DNA from: DATJGR01 sp963780795
GTDB taxonomy: Bacteria; Pseudomonadota; Gammaproteobacteria; Pseudomonadales; Azotimanducaceae
DNA length: 64,000 nt
Direction of reading: 5' to 3'
Assembly: GCA_963780795.1 (NCBI GenBank)
Contig: CAWADH010000008.1
Coordinates: 434,001 to 498,000, forward strand
Shown here: piece after piece, positions 40,093 to 48,811 of the stretch
How positions within the stretch are numbered: the first letter of the stretch is position 1
Layout of the letters: every line of letters begins with the position of its first letter
Position numbers and translations under genes: made by a program
The notes under the pieces: generated by a model
Database searches by the model: none
What the model saw: only the letters and a program-made list of their open reading frames with translations
Told to the model about the DNA's origin: nothing

Positions 40093-41775
40093 ATGCGCAC
40101 CGCCACTCTGGCGCACCGGATGGCGCTTTGGTTGACGCTGATCGCGCTGGCCGGATGCCAGACCGCTGCTCCCCGTCCCGACTACGACACGCTCTATAAG
40201 GCAGCCGACGCGGGCGAACCCGTCTCGGTCGAGGAATTGCGCGCCGCTTTTCTGGCGGCGCCCGATTTCGATCAGCGTATGCAACAGCTGGCGCCGCTCG
40301 AACAGCAGGCGCTCGGCATGATGGTCGACGAGCCGCTACGGCTCGGCGCGGTCGGCAGCGCGATTCTGAATCTGTATTACGGCAGCTTGGCCGGGCACTA
40401 CGCGCTGGTGCGTTTCTACGAGCACGTCGAGGCACCGGACTCCGTCACCCAGCATCAGGTGTGGGTGGACAAGATCACCAAGTCGATCGAGGCGGCCGGC
40501 GACGGCTCCAAGGATCGACCGTACCCGGTGATGTCGGCGTCGGAGGCGCAGGCTTTTCTGCGCATCCGCGGCCTCACGTCCGTAGGCTCGATGTATCACA
40601 GCGGCGAAAAGATCCCCTTCATGATGTTGGTCAGCGCGCGTCCGGAAAAGGGACCTCTGCAGAGCATCTACTTCGACCTGACCGCCGCGTATCACGCGGT
40701 CGAATCGACGGTCGAGAAAGAAGAACAGGTCGAAGGCGCCACGCCCAGCGACAAGCCATTCAGCGCCGGCATGCTGATCGGCTTCCTGGCACGAAGCGAC
40801 GACTCGGCGGCGCAGGCAGCGATCGGAGCGTATCTGCTCGGACAGAACCGGTTTCGCGAGTCCGCCGACTGGCTGAGCGCCGCGAGCCGCACCGGCAACG
40901 TTCTGGCCAACCTGATGCTCGCGCGCGTATATCAGCTCGAAGCGCGCGATCTCGAAGGCGACGCGCGCAAGGAAGCGATGGAGTTCGTGCTAGAACAGTA
41001 CCTGCACGCCATCGCGGTCGGTTCTGACGAAGCGATGTTCGCGCTCGCGGGACTCTATCTCGACGGTGACTACGGCGAAGACAACGTCGAGTCCGGATTG
41101 GCGCTGCTGAAGCAATCGGCCGAGCTCGAGAATCCGAACGCGTTGATGTGGCTCGGGCATCTGTACTCCGAAGGCACGCACGTACCGAAGGACGAGGCGC
41201 TGGCCGTCGACTACTTCAAGCAGGCGGCCGCCACCGGCGATACGCGCGCGCGATTGCAGTACGTGCGCTTCCTGCTGTCGCAGGACAACACCCACGAATT
41301 CGATCCGCAGGCGCGCGCGTGGCTGGTAGAAGAGGCGAAAGCGGGCGAACCCGAAGCGATGCTGCTGCTCGGCAATCTGTATGCGAAGGGCGTTGGCGTT
41401 TCGCAGAGCTACCGGCAGGCGCTGACCTGGTTCAAATCCGCCGTCACCACCTCGCCCGACGACGTGAACATCGTCAACGAAGTGGCATGGACCCTCGCGG
41501 TGACCCACCTCGAGCCGTTGCGCAAGCCGAGCTATGCGCTCGAGATCATGGATCGCGCGATGGCCGGCGACGAAACCGCACGAAAGAATCCCGCCTATCT
41601 CGACACGTGGGCCGCGGCATACGCGGCCAACGGCAACTTCACGCGCGCCGTTTCGTTGCAGCAGCAAGCCGTCGACGCCGCGAAAGAACAGGAAGAGTCC
41701 GAAGTAGTCGAGGTGTTGCAGGCCCATCTGGACGCATTCCAGCGCGGTGAGACCGTCATAGATCCCGTGCCCTGA
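40093..41775 (+). CDS. Sel1/TPR-repeat lipoprotein
   Basis: A 560-residue lipoprotein: signal peptide with lipobox LIALAGC (Cys near residue 19), then a helical domain, and from about 330 a series of Sel1-like repeats (AMFALAGLYLDGDYGEDNVE; NALMWLGHLYSEGTHVPKDE; AMLLLGNLYAKGVGVSQSYR), with a final TPR-like unit (AYLDTWAAAYAANGNFTRAV). It is probably a periplasmic scaffold protein. The start is ATG 40093; ATG 40075 is possible but the signal peptide starts here. Its stop overlaps the mnmH start by one base. Confidence 0.82.
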   Translation: MRTATLAHRMALWLTLIALAGCQTAAPRPDYDTLYKAADAGEPVSVEELRAAFLAAPDFDQRMQQLAPLEQQALGMMVDEPLRLGAVGSAILNLYYGSLAGHYALVRFYEHVEAPDSVTQHQVWVDKITKSIEAAGDGSKDRPYPVMSASEAQAFLRIRGLTSVGSMYHSGEKIPFMMLVSARPEKGPLQSIYFDLTAAYHAVESTVEKEEQVEGATPSDKPFSAGMLIGFLARSDDSAAQAAIGAYLLGQNRFRESADWLSAASRTGNVLANLMLARVYQLEARDLEGDARKEAMEFVLEQYLHAIAVGSDEAMFALAGLYLDGDYGEDNVESGLALLKQSAELENPNALMWLGHLYSEGTHVPKDEALAVDYFKQAAATGDTRARLQYVRFLLSQDNTHEFDPQARAWLVEEAKAGEPEAMLLLGNLYAKGVGVSQSYRQALTWFKSAVTTSPDDVNIVNEVAWTLAVTHLEPLRKPSYALEIMDRAMAGDETARKNPAYLDTWAAAYAANGNFTRAVSLQQQAVDAAKEQEESEVVEVLQAHLDAFQRGETVIDPVP

Positions 41776-42842
41776 TGGGCGGGCGGACGGTCGCCGATCA
41801 CCGGCGAGTGCTCCGTGAGGGTCTGCCGCTGATCGATCTCCGCGCGCCCGCCGAGTTCGCGCTCGGCGCTTTCCCCGGCGCCGTCAATCTGCCGCTGCTC
41901 ACCGACGCCGAACGCGCCGCGATCGGCACGCGCTATAAGGAATGCGGCCAGCAGGCGGCGATCGCGCTGGGTGAAGACCTCGTTTCCGGCGAAGTTCGCA
42001 GCGCGCGCATCGATGCGTGGCGCAACTTCGTGGCCACACATCCGGGAACGCTGTTGTATTGCTGGCGGGGTGGCCTTCGTTCGCAGATCGCGCAGGAGTG
42101 GCTGCGCGATTGCGGCGTTGACGTTGCGCGCATCACCGGCGGATACAAAGCGCTGCGACGTACCTGTCTTGCGGCGATCGACGAGTTCTGCGCCACGACA
42201 CCGTTGTTGGTGATCGCCGGCCGCACCGGATCGGGAAAGACCGATCTCCTGAACGAGTTCGATGCCGTCATCGACCTCGAACGTCTCGTCAACCATCGTG
42301 GCTCCGCGTTCGGTTCCATGGCAACCGCCCAACCGACGCCGATCGCGTTCGAAAACCGGCTGGCGATCGAGATGATGAAGGTGATAGGGCTGCCGCGCGT
42401 CGTCGTCGAAGACGAAAGCCGCACCATCGGCCGACTCGCACTGCCCGACCCACTGCATGCAGCGATGCAGGCGGCACCGCTGGTCGTGCTCGAAGTGCCG
42501 CGCCACGAACGCGCTGCACGCATCTACCGCGAGTACGTCGAGGTGCCGCTCTCCGACGGCACGCAGCCGCAACAACTGCGCGACCGCTTCGCCAACGCGC
42601 TCGACCGAATTCAGCGACGGCTCGGCGGATTACGGCACTCGCAGGTGACGGAGTTGCTCGAGGCGGCGTTCGGTAACGATCCGCGGGGCGAAACGGCGCA
42701 TATCAAGTGGATCGAGCGGTTGCTCGAGTGGTACTACGATCCGATGTACGACCATCAGCTGACGGCAAAACAGAGTCGCATCGTTCGAACGGGCGATCAC
42801 GCCACCATCGCCGCCTACCTGCAGCAAGCACTGAACCACTGA
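41775..42842 (+). CDS. mnmH: tRNA 2-selenouridine synthase
   Basis: A 355-residue MnmH/SelU. An N-terminal rhodanese domain (about 1-130) carries the catalytic Cys96 in LLYCWRGGLRSQ; a C-terminal P-loop domain has GRTGSGKT (149-156). The enzyme replaces sulfur by selenium at the wobble uridine of tRNAs for Lys, Glu and Gln through a geranylated intermediate, using selenophosphate. selD is not in the window. The ATG at 41775 overlaps the lipoprotein stop (TGATG). Confidence 0.93.
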   Translation: MGGRTVADHRRVLREGLPLIDLRAPAEFALGAFPGAVNLPLLTDAERAAIGTRYKECGQQAAIALGEDLVSGEVRSARIDAWRNFVATHPGTLLYCWRGGLRSQIAQEWLRDCGVDVARITGGYKALRRTCLAAIDEFCATTPLLVIAGRTGSGKTDLLNEFDAVIDLERLVNHRGSAFGSMATAQPTPIAFENRLAIEMMKVIGLPRVVVEDESRTIGRLALPDPLHAAMQAAPLVVLEVPRHERAARIYREYVEVPLSDGTQPQQLRDRFANALDRIQRRLGGLRHSQVTELLEAAFGNDPRGETAHIKWIERLLEWYYDPMYDHQLTAKQSRIVRTGDHATIAAYLQQALNH

Positions 42843-42843
42843 T

Positions 42844-43302
42844 TCAGCCGACTCTGATGCCGCCCCCGTGCGCCACCAGACGATCGGGCTTGAGGCGCAG
42901 CACGACGCGCGACGCAACGCTCGTCTGCTGTCGAATGACCAGATCGCCGAGGTACTTCGCACGGATGCGTTCGCTCCAGTGGCCCGCATGGTCTGCAAAG
43001 ATCTCGACACGCCCGACGCCTTTCACCTGACGATTCGTGCGTCCCCACTCGGTTCGCTCTTCGAGTTCCACGCAGATCGACGCGCGCGCGTCGGCCTGCA
43101 GGCGCTTCACGTGAAATTTCTCCGCCACGCTCGTGACATAGAACGCATCACCGTCCCACAGGAACCAGCACGGCACCTGACGCGGAAAACCTGACCCGTC
43201 GACGAACGCGAGACAGGCCGACACGTCGCGGTGCAGCAGCGCTTCGGTCTCGGATTGCGTCAGATCGCGCAACTCGACGCCGATGATGCGACGTTCGCTC
43301 AC
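42844..43302 (-). CDS. Pyridoxamine 5'-phosphate oxidase-like (PPOX) flavoprotein
   Basis: A 152-residue split-barrel flavoprotein: HRDVSACLAFVDGSGFPRQV, PCWFLWDGDAFYVTS, KFHVKRLQADARASICVE and GVGRVEIF. FMN is the likely cofactor. I choose GTG 43302 (MSERRIIG) with GAGG eight bases upstream; an in-frame GTG at 43335 would overlap the neighbouring gene. It is the last gene of the nitrile hydratase unit, 10 bases after the 70-residue protein. Its link to nitrile metabolism is unknown. Confidence 0.78.
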   Translation of the reverse strand: MSERRIIGVELRDLTQSETEALLHRDVSACLAFVDGSGFPRQVPCWFLWDGDAFYVTSVAEKFHVKRLQADARASICVELEERTEWGRTNRQVKGVGRVEIFADHAGHWSERIRAKYLGDLVIRQQTSVASRVVLRLKPDRLVAHGGGIRVG

Positions 43303-43312
43303 CGATGCAGCC

Positions 43313-43525
43313 TCAGCCGGCGAGCCGCCCGTCACGCTTGGCGTCGGCGAGGATCTCCTTGAACAACGTCTGCGCGAGCGACGCCTCGTCTGCGCCGTTG
43401 ACCATGCGACTGCGCGAATCGACGCCGGGGATGCGCGCGATCATCAGGTTGCCCGATACGGAGTAGATGCCGCCGTATTTGCGGCCGTCGTGCTGAATCG
43501 CGATCTGTATGGGTCTGGTCGACAT
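43313..43525 (-). CDS. 70-residue protein in nitrile hydratase operon
   Basis: A 70-residue protein with no cysteine, signal peptide or membrane helix. The first half is beta-rich (IQIAIQHDGRKYGGIYSVSG), the second half a helix (DEASLAQTLFKEILADAKRD). I do not recognise the family. It is 10 bases downstream of the nitrile hydratase accessory gene and 10 upstream of the PPOX gene, on the same strand, so it is almost certainly co-transcribed. A purine-rich region precedes the ATG at 43525. Confidence 0.65.
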   Translation of the reverse strand: MSTRPIQIAIQHDGRKYGGIYSVSGNLMIARIPGVDSRSRMVNGADEASLAQTLFKEILADAKRDGRLAG

Positions 43526-43535
43526 CGCATCCTCC

Positions 43536-43928
43536 TCAATGGTGGTGATGATGGTCGTGATCGTGGTCGGGCGCGTGATCGTGCCCTTCCGGACGATCTT
43601 CGAACGCGTGCACCCGCTCGATCAACTCGCCCGGCGCAATGATATGGCGTGCGACCAGCAGCGTTTCGAGCGCGCGCAGAAAGTGATCGTAGTAGTGGAA
43701 CTGCGGCGTTGGAACGGTCGAGTGGAACCCGCGTGTCTGGAGGTCTCGATCGAACGCGCCGATCTGCTCGATCAGCGCGGCGCGGAAATCATCCCACTCG
43801 TACACGCCTCGTTCGGCCAGACCGCGCGCGATGCCGAATGCACGACCCTGCCACGGCGCCTCGAATACCAGTTCACCGTTCACCATCGGCGGCGCGGCCA
43901 CACCTGCTAGTTCGTACGCCTGCGTCAT
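43536..43928 (-). CDS. Nitrile hydratase accessory protein, His-rich tail
   Basis: A 130-residue protein homologous to the nitrile hydratase activator (P14K/NhlE-type), itself related to the beta subunit: FEAPWQGRAFGIARGLAERG, YEWDDFRAALIEQIG, and YYDHFLRALETLL. Activators deliver cobalt to the alpha subunit and exchange subunits. The last 16 residues contain nine histidines in H-D-H and H5 runs, a probable metal-binding extension. The ATG at 43928 overlaps the alpha-subunit stop by four bases, so expression is coupled. Confidence 0.88.
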   Translation of the reverse strand: MTQAYELAGVAAPPMVNGELVFEAPWQGRAFGIARGLAERGVYEWDDFRAALIEQIGAFDRDLQTRGFHSTVPTPQFHYYDHFLRALETLLVARHIIAPGELIERVHAFEDRPEGHDHAPDHDHDHHHHH

Positions 43929-44497
43929 CGCGCGACGCCGATCATCGCGTCGCGCGTGACGCGTGCGACGAGTTCGTCCTCGGCAAGCTGCGCCGCATCG
44001 GCGGGCGCCTGCGGCAACACCAGATAACGTACTTCCGCGCTCGAATCCCACACGCGCACCTCCATCTCGGGTTCGAGCTGCACGCCGAACTCGGCCAGCA
44101 CGCGGCGCGGTTCGCGCACGATGCGCGACCGATACGCCGGATCTTTGTACCAGCGCGGCGGCAGTCCGAGCATGGCCCACGGATAGCATGAGCACAGCGT
44201 GCAGACCACGACGTTGTGCACCGTCGGCGTGTTCTCGACCACGACGAGCTTCTCGGTTTGCCCGCCTTCGAATTCAAACGGCGCGACCGCCGCCGTCGCA
44301 TCGTCGAGCAGCGCCTCTTTGAACGCCGCATCGCGCCACGCACGCGCGACTACGCGTGCGCCGTTCAGCGGCCCGATGCGTTCGTTGTACCGCTCCACCA
44401 CTTCGTCCACCGCCGCGGCGGTGATCAGACCCTTCTCGATCAGCAGCGACTCGATGGCTTCCGCGCGAATTGCCGCGGCGTTGTGTTCTTCAGTCAT
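43925..44497 (-). CDS. Nitrile hydratase alpha subunit, cobalt type
   Basis: A 190-residue alpha subunit. The metal site is VVCTLCSCYPW with Cys99, Cys102 and Cys104 and a Thr after the first Cys, the signature of cobalt rather than iron enzymes. Two of the cysteines are normally oxidised to sulfinic and sulfenic acids. The enzyme hydrates nitriles to amides. RWYKDPAYRSRIVREPR and LPQAP are further family motifs. It overlaps the beta gene by eight bases and the activator gene by four. The gene order beta-alpha-activator is that of rhodococcal cobalt nitrile hydratases. Confidence 0.93.
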   Translation of the reverse strand: MTEEHNAAAIRAEAIESLLIEKGLITAAAVDEVVERYNERIGPLNGARVVARAWRDAAFKEALLDDATAAVAPFEFEGGQTEKLVVVENTPTVHNVVVCTLCSCYPWAMLGLPPRWYKDPAYRSRIVREPRRVLAEFGVQLEPEMEVRVWDSSAEVRYLVLPQAPADAAQLAEDELVARVTRDAMIGVAR

Positions 44498-45167
44498 CTG
44501 CGCGCTCCAGGTACGGTTCGAACAGATCGAGATGCACCACTACGCCCGCTTCGGCGCCGTCTCCCCACAGCTCGCCGCCTTCGAATGCGACCGTGTAGAG
44601 ATGTTGGGGATCTTCGCCGCGACCGTGCGCGTTCGTGTCCGGGAACACCCAGCCGTCGTGCCGGGCAACCACCACGCCGCGTCTTCCGCGCGCGTAAGCG
44701 GGCAAGCGTGTGTGTCCGCGCGTGCCGCGGTTGTGAGTTCGCACGCGATCGCCGACATCGAAACGCGCGGCCGAAAACACCGGCCGGCGGTTACCGTGCT
44801 CCGCGGGTTCATAGTCGATGTGATCGGGCTCAGCCGACGGGCGCGACGCGATCCGATCGTCGGGGCTGGCTCCCAGTTCGACTGCGCGCTGCGTGATCGA
44901 CGCCCGGTCCAGCAGGCCGGCTTCGACGATCATCGTCTCGAGCCCGCCGAGCCAACGTCCGTAGTAACCCTGTGTCAGGTAAGCAACCGGGTCGACGCGT
45001 TCGACGGCGTGCCTGAAATGATCGATGTTCCGCGCTGCACCGCCGGCACCGACCAGGTTCAGGCCGAACACGCGGCTTTCCCAACGTGCATGAAACACCG
45101 GCTCGTTGGCTTCGCGAACGATCGCGCCGAATCCTTCCTTGCCGCCGAGGTCGTGTATGCCGTCCAT
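44490..45167 (-). CDS. Nitrile hydratase beta subunit
   Basis: A 225-residue beta subunit: MDGIHDLGGKEGFGAI at the N-terminus, FHARWESRVFG, YLTQGYYGRWL, and the C-terminal SH3-like part (FDVGDRVRTHN, HTRLPAYARGRRGVVV, LYTVAFEGGELWG). It forms the active site with the alpha subunit. The start is ATG 45167, four bases after the rhamnosidase stop, so it is translationally coupled to that gene. The reading frame extends upstream to 45230 but only as an overlap. Confidence 0.93.
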   Translation of the reverse strand: MDGIHDLGGKEGFGAIVREANEPVFHARWESRVFGLNLVGAGGAARNIDHFRHAVERVDPVAYLTQGYYGRWLGGLETMIVEAGLLDRASITQRAVELGASPDDRIASRPSAEPDHIDYEPAEHGNRRPVFSAARFDVGDRVRTHNRGTRGHTRLPAYARGRRGVVVARHDGWVFPDTNAHGRGEDPQHLYTVAFEGGELWGDGAEAGVVVHLDLFEPYLERADD

Positions 45168-45171
45168 GCCT

Positions 45172-47898
45172 TTAGCTCGCGAGCTCGGTGATTTCCGACA
45201 GCACAGGAATGCCGTCGTCCTCGATGGCACCGAACGGAACCGCGAACTCGTACCGACCCGCCACGACCTCGTGCGCTTCGTCGTTCGGCAGAATCACCTT
45301 TGCGGAACAGTTGGGCGGAATCCGCACATTGAGCGTGAAGCGACCGTGCTCGATGCGCCAACTCACCTCGTAGCGGCCGTGCATCGAATCGAGGGTTGCG
45401 CTCGCATACCGCACCGGTAGGCCATTCGGCATGGTTTCCGGATGCGGCGGGCGCGGGTGAATGCGCACGCGTCGATATGCGTTGCGCGCCTGTGACAGAT
45501 CGGGATCGAGTTCGAGGCCGGCCAGCGTGCTGTACATCCACTCGCCCACCGCGCCGTATGCGTAATGGTTGAAACTGTTCATCGCCGGATCCTGAAAACC
45601 GCGCTCTTCCGTCCATCCGTCCCAGCGTTCCCAGATCGTCGTCGCGCCCTGCGTGATCGGATACAGCCAGCTCGGCGGCGACGTCTGCAGCAGCAGCCGA
45701 TAGGCGACGTCGAGGCGACCGTGATTGGTCAGCACCGGCAACAGATACGGCGTGCCAACGAAGCCGGTCGACAGATGATCGCCGCGCGCCTCGATGTCGC
45801 GCACCAGAGTCGCCATGGCCTGCTCCGTTTCGTTGCGATCGAGCAGACCGAAGTGCAGCACCAGCACGTATGCCGTCTGGGTTTCGCTGACGAGGCGCCC
45901 TTCGCCGGTGACGAAGCGCCGACGGAACGCCGCACGAACGCGTTGCGCGAGTCCTTCGTAGTGCTCCAGATCCGACACGTTGCCGAGCACGCCGCCGATG
46001 CGCGCCAACAACCTCGCGCTGTAGCAGAAGAACGCCGTGCCAATCAGATCTTTCGGCGTGTTGCCGAATCGCGCATCGCCGGTGCGCGCGCCGTCGGTGG
46101 CGAGCCAGTCGCCGAACCCCTGCCACGATTCGACTGCGGCGTCCGCACGGATCAACGACGGAAAGCGCCGCTCGATGTCGTCGACGAACGCTTTCATCGC
46201 GTCGTAGTACCGCTCGAGCACGCGTCGGTCGCCGCAGCAGCGGTAGATCGTCCACGGACAGATCACGATCGCATCGGCCCACGCAGGCCCGCCGTCCCCG
46301 CGCATGATCGGCAGCTGCGGCGGCACCGGCGCCAGCGGCGGAACGGTTCCGTTGGCGGATTGTGCGTCGGTCAGATCGACCAGCCACTTCGCGAAGAATG
46401 CGGCGACGTCGAAGTTGAACGCGGCCGTGCGCACAAACATCTGGGCGTCGCCGGTCCAGCCCAGACGTTCATCGCGTTGCGGGCAATCGGTCGGTATTTC
46501 GACGAAGTTGCCACGCTGACTCCACTGGATGTTGCTCTGCAATTGATTCAGCAATGGATGGTCGCAATGGAAATCGCCGATCTCCGTCAACGCCGATGCG
46601 AGCACGATGCCTGTCACGTCCTCGATCGCCGACGCCGCGAAATGTCCACTGATCTCGGCGAACTGGAAACCGTGAAACGTGAAGCGAGGCTCGAACACTT
46701 CGCCATCGGGATTACCCGAACACGTATACAAGTCGGTGGCGGCCGCTTTGCGCAGGTTCACGGTGTACAACTCGCCGCGATCGTCGAGCCGCTCTGCATG
46801 ACGGATCTGGATCAGCGTGCCGCGCGCCGCGCGCACCTTGATGCGAACGCGCCCGACGATGTTCTGACCGAAGTCGTATATGAGCCGCCGCTCGCCGAAG
46901 TCACCCGAACGCACGCTCGGATTCGCGGTCGGCGCGATCCGCTCGATCACCCTGATCGGCGGACTCGCGTTGCCGTCGAGCGAGATGTCGTGCCGCAACG
47001 GCAGCACGTCGACCTGCGACCAGAGGCCTGCGTCGTAGCCGGGCACGGTCCACGCACCGGGATGCTGTCGCGCGTCGACGCTCTCGCCCGCCATCAGGTC
47101 CGAATAGAGGATCTGCGACCGCTGCCACTTCCACAGATCGTCGGTGGCGATGCGCATCGGCGATCCGTCGGCCAGCGTGATTTCGAGTTGTGCCAACAAC
47201 AACGGCCGGTCGCCGTATTGCTGCCGGTCCGACAACCCGAGCGTGCCGCAGTACCAGCCGTCGCCGAGCAGCACGCCGATGACATTCTCGCCCTGCTTGA
47301 GCAGACGCGTGACGTCGAACGTCTGATAGCGGATCCGTTTGTCGAAGTCGGTCCAGCCCGGCGCCAACTCCACTTCGTGCGCGCGCATCCCGTTGATCTC
47401 GGCGTCGTAGACACCGAGTGCAGTGATGTAGAGCCGCGCGCTCTCGACCGGTTGCGGCAGGTCGAACGCGCGCCGCACCGCGGGGACTTGAGCGGGCGTG
47501 CGTTTGCCACCCATCAGCGGCGTGCCGATCCAGCGCGCGCGCCAGTCTTCGTTGTCGAGCAGCCCCATCTCGAAGTACGTCGCGCGACTCCACGGGCTGC
47601 CGATGCCGTCGGAGTCGAACGCGCGGACTTTCCACCACACGCGTTGTCGCGATGTCAGCGGCCTTCCCGCATAGACAATGTGGCAGGTGTGAGACGACTC
47701 GGTGCGTCCGGAATCCCACAGATCGCCGCGGTCTTCTTCGAGCGTTTCAGGACGCCGCGACGCGAGGATGTGATAAGCGGTCTGGATCTCGGCGGGGCGT
47801 TCGTCGTCGAGCCACCACGACAGCCGCGGACGCGGATCGTCGATGCCGATCGGGCTTTCCAGATATTCGCATCGCAGCCGTTTCGGCGCGCCCGCCAT
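45172..47898 (-). CDS. Alpha-L-rhamnosidase (GH78)
   Basis: A 908-residue glycoside hydrolase family 78 enzyme: an N-terminal fibronectin-like domain (SPIGIDDPRPRLSWWLDDER), a jelly-roll domain with ALGVYDAEINGMR, and an (alpha/alpha)6 barrel with the catalytic-region motif VEIPTDCPQRDERLGWTGDA (Asp/Glu acids) and TTIWERWDGW. The C-terminal beta domain ends in SCSAKV-like strands. It has no signal peptide, so it acts on substrates taken into the cell. It sits between a hydrolase gene (30-base gap) and the nitrile hydratase genes (four-base gap), suggesting they work on the same compound. Confidence 0.92.
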   Translation of the reverse strand: MAGAPKRLRCEYLESPIGIDDPRPRLSWWLDDERPAEIQTAYHILASRRPETLEEDRGDLWDSGRTESSHTCHIVYAGRPLTSRQRVWWKVRAFDSDGIGSPWSRATYFEMGLLDNEDWRARWIGTPLMGGKRTPAQVPAVRRAFDLPQPVESARLYITALGVYDAEINGMRAHEVELAPGWTDFDKRIRYQTFDVTRLLKQGENVIGVLLGDGWYCGTLGLSDRQQYGDRPLLLAQLEITLADGSPMRIATDDLWKWQRSQILYSDLMAGESVDARQHPGAWTVPGYDAGLWSQVDVLPLRHDISLDGNASPPIRVIERIAPTANPSVRSGDFGERRLIYDFGQNIVGRVRIKVRAARGTLIQIRHAERLDDRGELYTVNLRKAAATDLYTCSGNPDGEVFEPRFTFHGFQFAEISGHFAASAIEDVTGIVLASALTEIGDFHCDHPLLNQLQSNIQWSQRGNFVEIPTDCPQRDERLGWTGDAQMFVRTAAFNFDVAAFFAKWLVDLTDAQSANGTVPPLAPVPPQLPIMRGDGGPAWADAIVICPWTIYRCCGDRRVLERYYDAMKAFVDDIERRFPSLIRADAAVESWQGFGDWLATDGARTGDARFGNTPKDLIGTAFFCYSARLLARIGGVLGNVSDLEHYEGLAQRVRAAFRRRFVTGEGRLVSETQTAYVLVLHFGLLDRNETEQAMATLVRDIEARGDHLSTGFVGTPYLLPVLTNHGRLDVAYRLLLQTSPPSWLYPITQGATTIWERWDGWTEERGFQDPAMNSFNHYAYGAVGEWMYSTLAGLELDPDLSQARNAYRRVRIHPRPPHPETMPNGLPVRYASATLDSMHGRYEVSWRIEHGRFTLNVRIPPNCSAKVILPNDEAHEVVAGRYEFAVPFGAIEDDGIPVLSEITELAS

Positions 47899-47928
47899 CG
47901 ACTCTTTCCCGCGTCCCTCGTTCGCGGA

Positions 47929-48798
47929 TTAGTGTGCCAGAAACCGCTCGGCTTCACCCACGAACGCATCGAGCCGATCGTGATGCGCCCAATGGCCGGC
48001 CTGATCGAGATCGACGACCGCGGCGTTGCGGAAGTGTCCGAGCGTGTCGCCTTGTCCGATGCGATGCGGATAACCCTGCTTCGCGTTCACGAACAGGATC
48101 GGACAGGTGATCTCGCGCCACAGCGCTTCAGTGTCTTCCGCGGTGATGTCATACGGCGAGTGCGCATGCGTGTAGTTGTCGAACTTCCACGTGTACGTGC
48201 CGTCTTCGTTCTGATAGCTGCCGTGCTCGGTGAGATGTCGGGCCTGCTCCGGGCTCAGATGCGGGTTCGTATCCTGCATGCGTTGAAACGCGTCTTCGAG
48301 CGAGCGATAGCGGCGCGGCGCTCTCCCCGCCTGCTCGCGCGTCGCATCGATCCAGCCGCGCAACCGGTCCGGCGCGGGCGGTCGTTCGAAGAAGCGCCAC
48401 CAGTGACCCACGCCTTCGATCACGATCATCTTCTGGACGAAATGCGGGTACAGCCCGGCGTACAGGCAGGCGAGCGTGCCGCCCATCGAGTGCGCCACGA
48501 TCGTGACCGGTGCGAGTTGCAACTGCCGCACCAGCTGCGCGATGTCGTACACGTACGCCGTGTGGCTGTAGCCGGAGCCGATCGCCCATTGCGAATCGCC
48601 GTGGCCGCGCAGGTCGGGCGCGACGATGTGGTAGCGGTGGCGCAACCGTTGCGCCACCCAATCCCACGTCCGGCAGTGATCGCGCATGCCGTGCAGCAGC
48701 AACAGATTCGGCGCGCCGGCATTGCCCCAATCGAGATAGTGCAGGCGCAGTCGCTGCGAGAAATAGCTGTGCGACGTCGGATTGTCGGGATCGATCAC
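47929..48798 (-). CDS. Alpha/beta hydrolase
   Basis: A 289-residue alpha/beta hydrolase: LLLHGMRDHCRTWDW (oxyanion), APDLRGHGDS, nucleophile Ser104 in VAHSMGGTLACL, an acidic residue near FVNAKQ, and His in DLDQAGHWAHHD. A long lid covers about 130-210. The proposed start is GTG 48798; the upstream frame ends near the LysR gene. It lies 13 bases after LysR and 30 before the GH78 gene, so it belongs to the nitrile hydratase unit. It might open an ester or lactone on the imported compound. Confidence 0.82.
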   Translation of the reverse strand: MIDPDNPTSHSYFSQRLRLHYLDWGNAGAPNLLLLHGMRDHCRTWDWVAQRLRHRYHIVAPDLRGHGDSQWAIGSGYSHTAYVYDIAQLVRQLQLAPVTIVAHSMGGTLACLYAGLYPHFVQKMIVIEGVGHWWRFFERPPAPDRLRGWIDATREQAGRAPRRYRSLEDAFQRMQDTNPHLSPEQARHLTEHGSYQNEDGTYTWKFDNYTHAHSPYDITAEDTEALWREITCPILFVNAKQGYPHRIGQGDTLGHFRNAAVVDLDQAGHWAHHDRLDAFVGEAERFLAH

Positions 48799-48811
48799 TT
48801 GGTGCGTTTGC

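Noticed and set aside
43536..43590. ATG/GTG triplet-like microsatellite
   Set aside because: These are His codons on the minus strand forming the activator's tail, explained by the protein.
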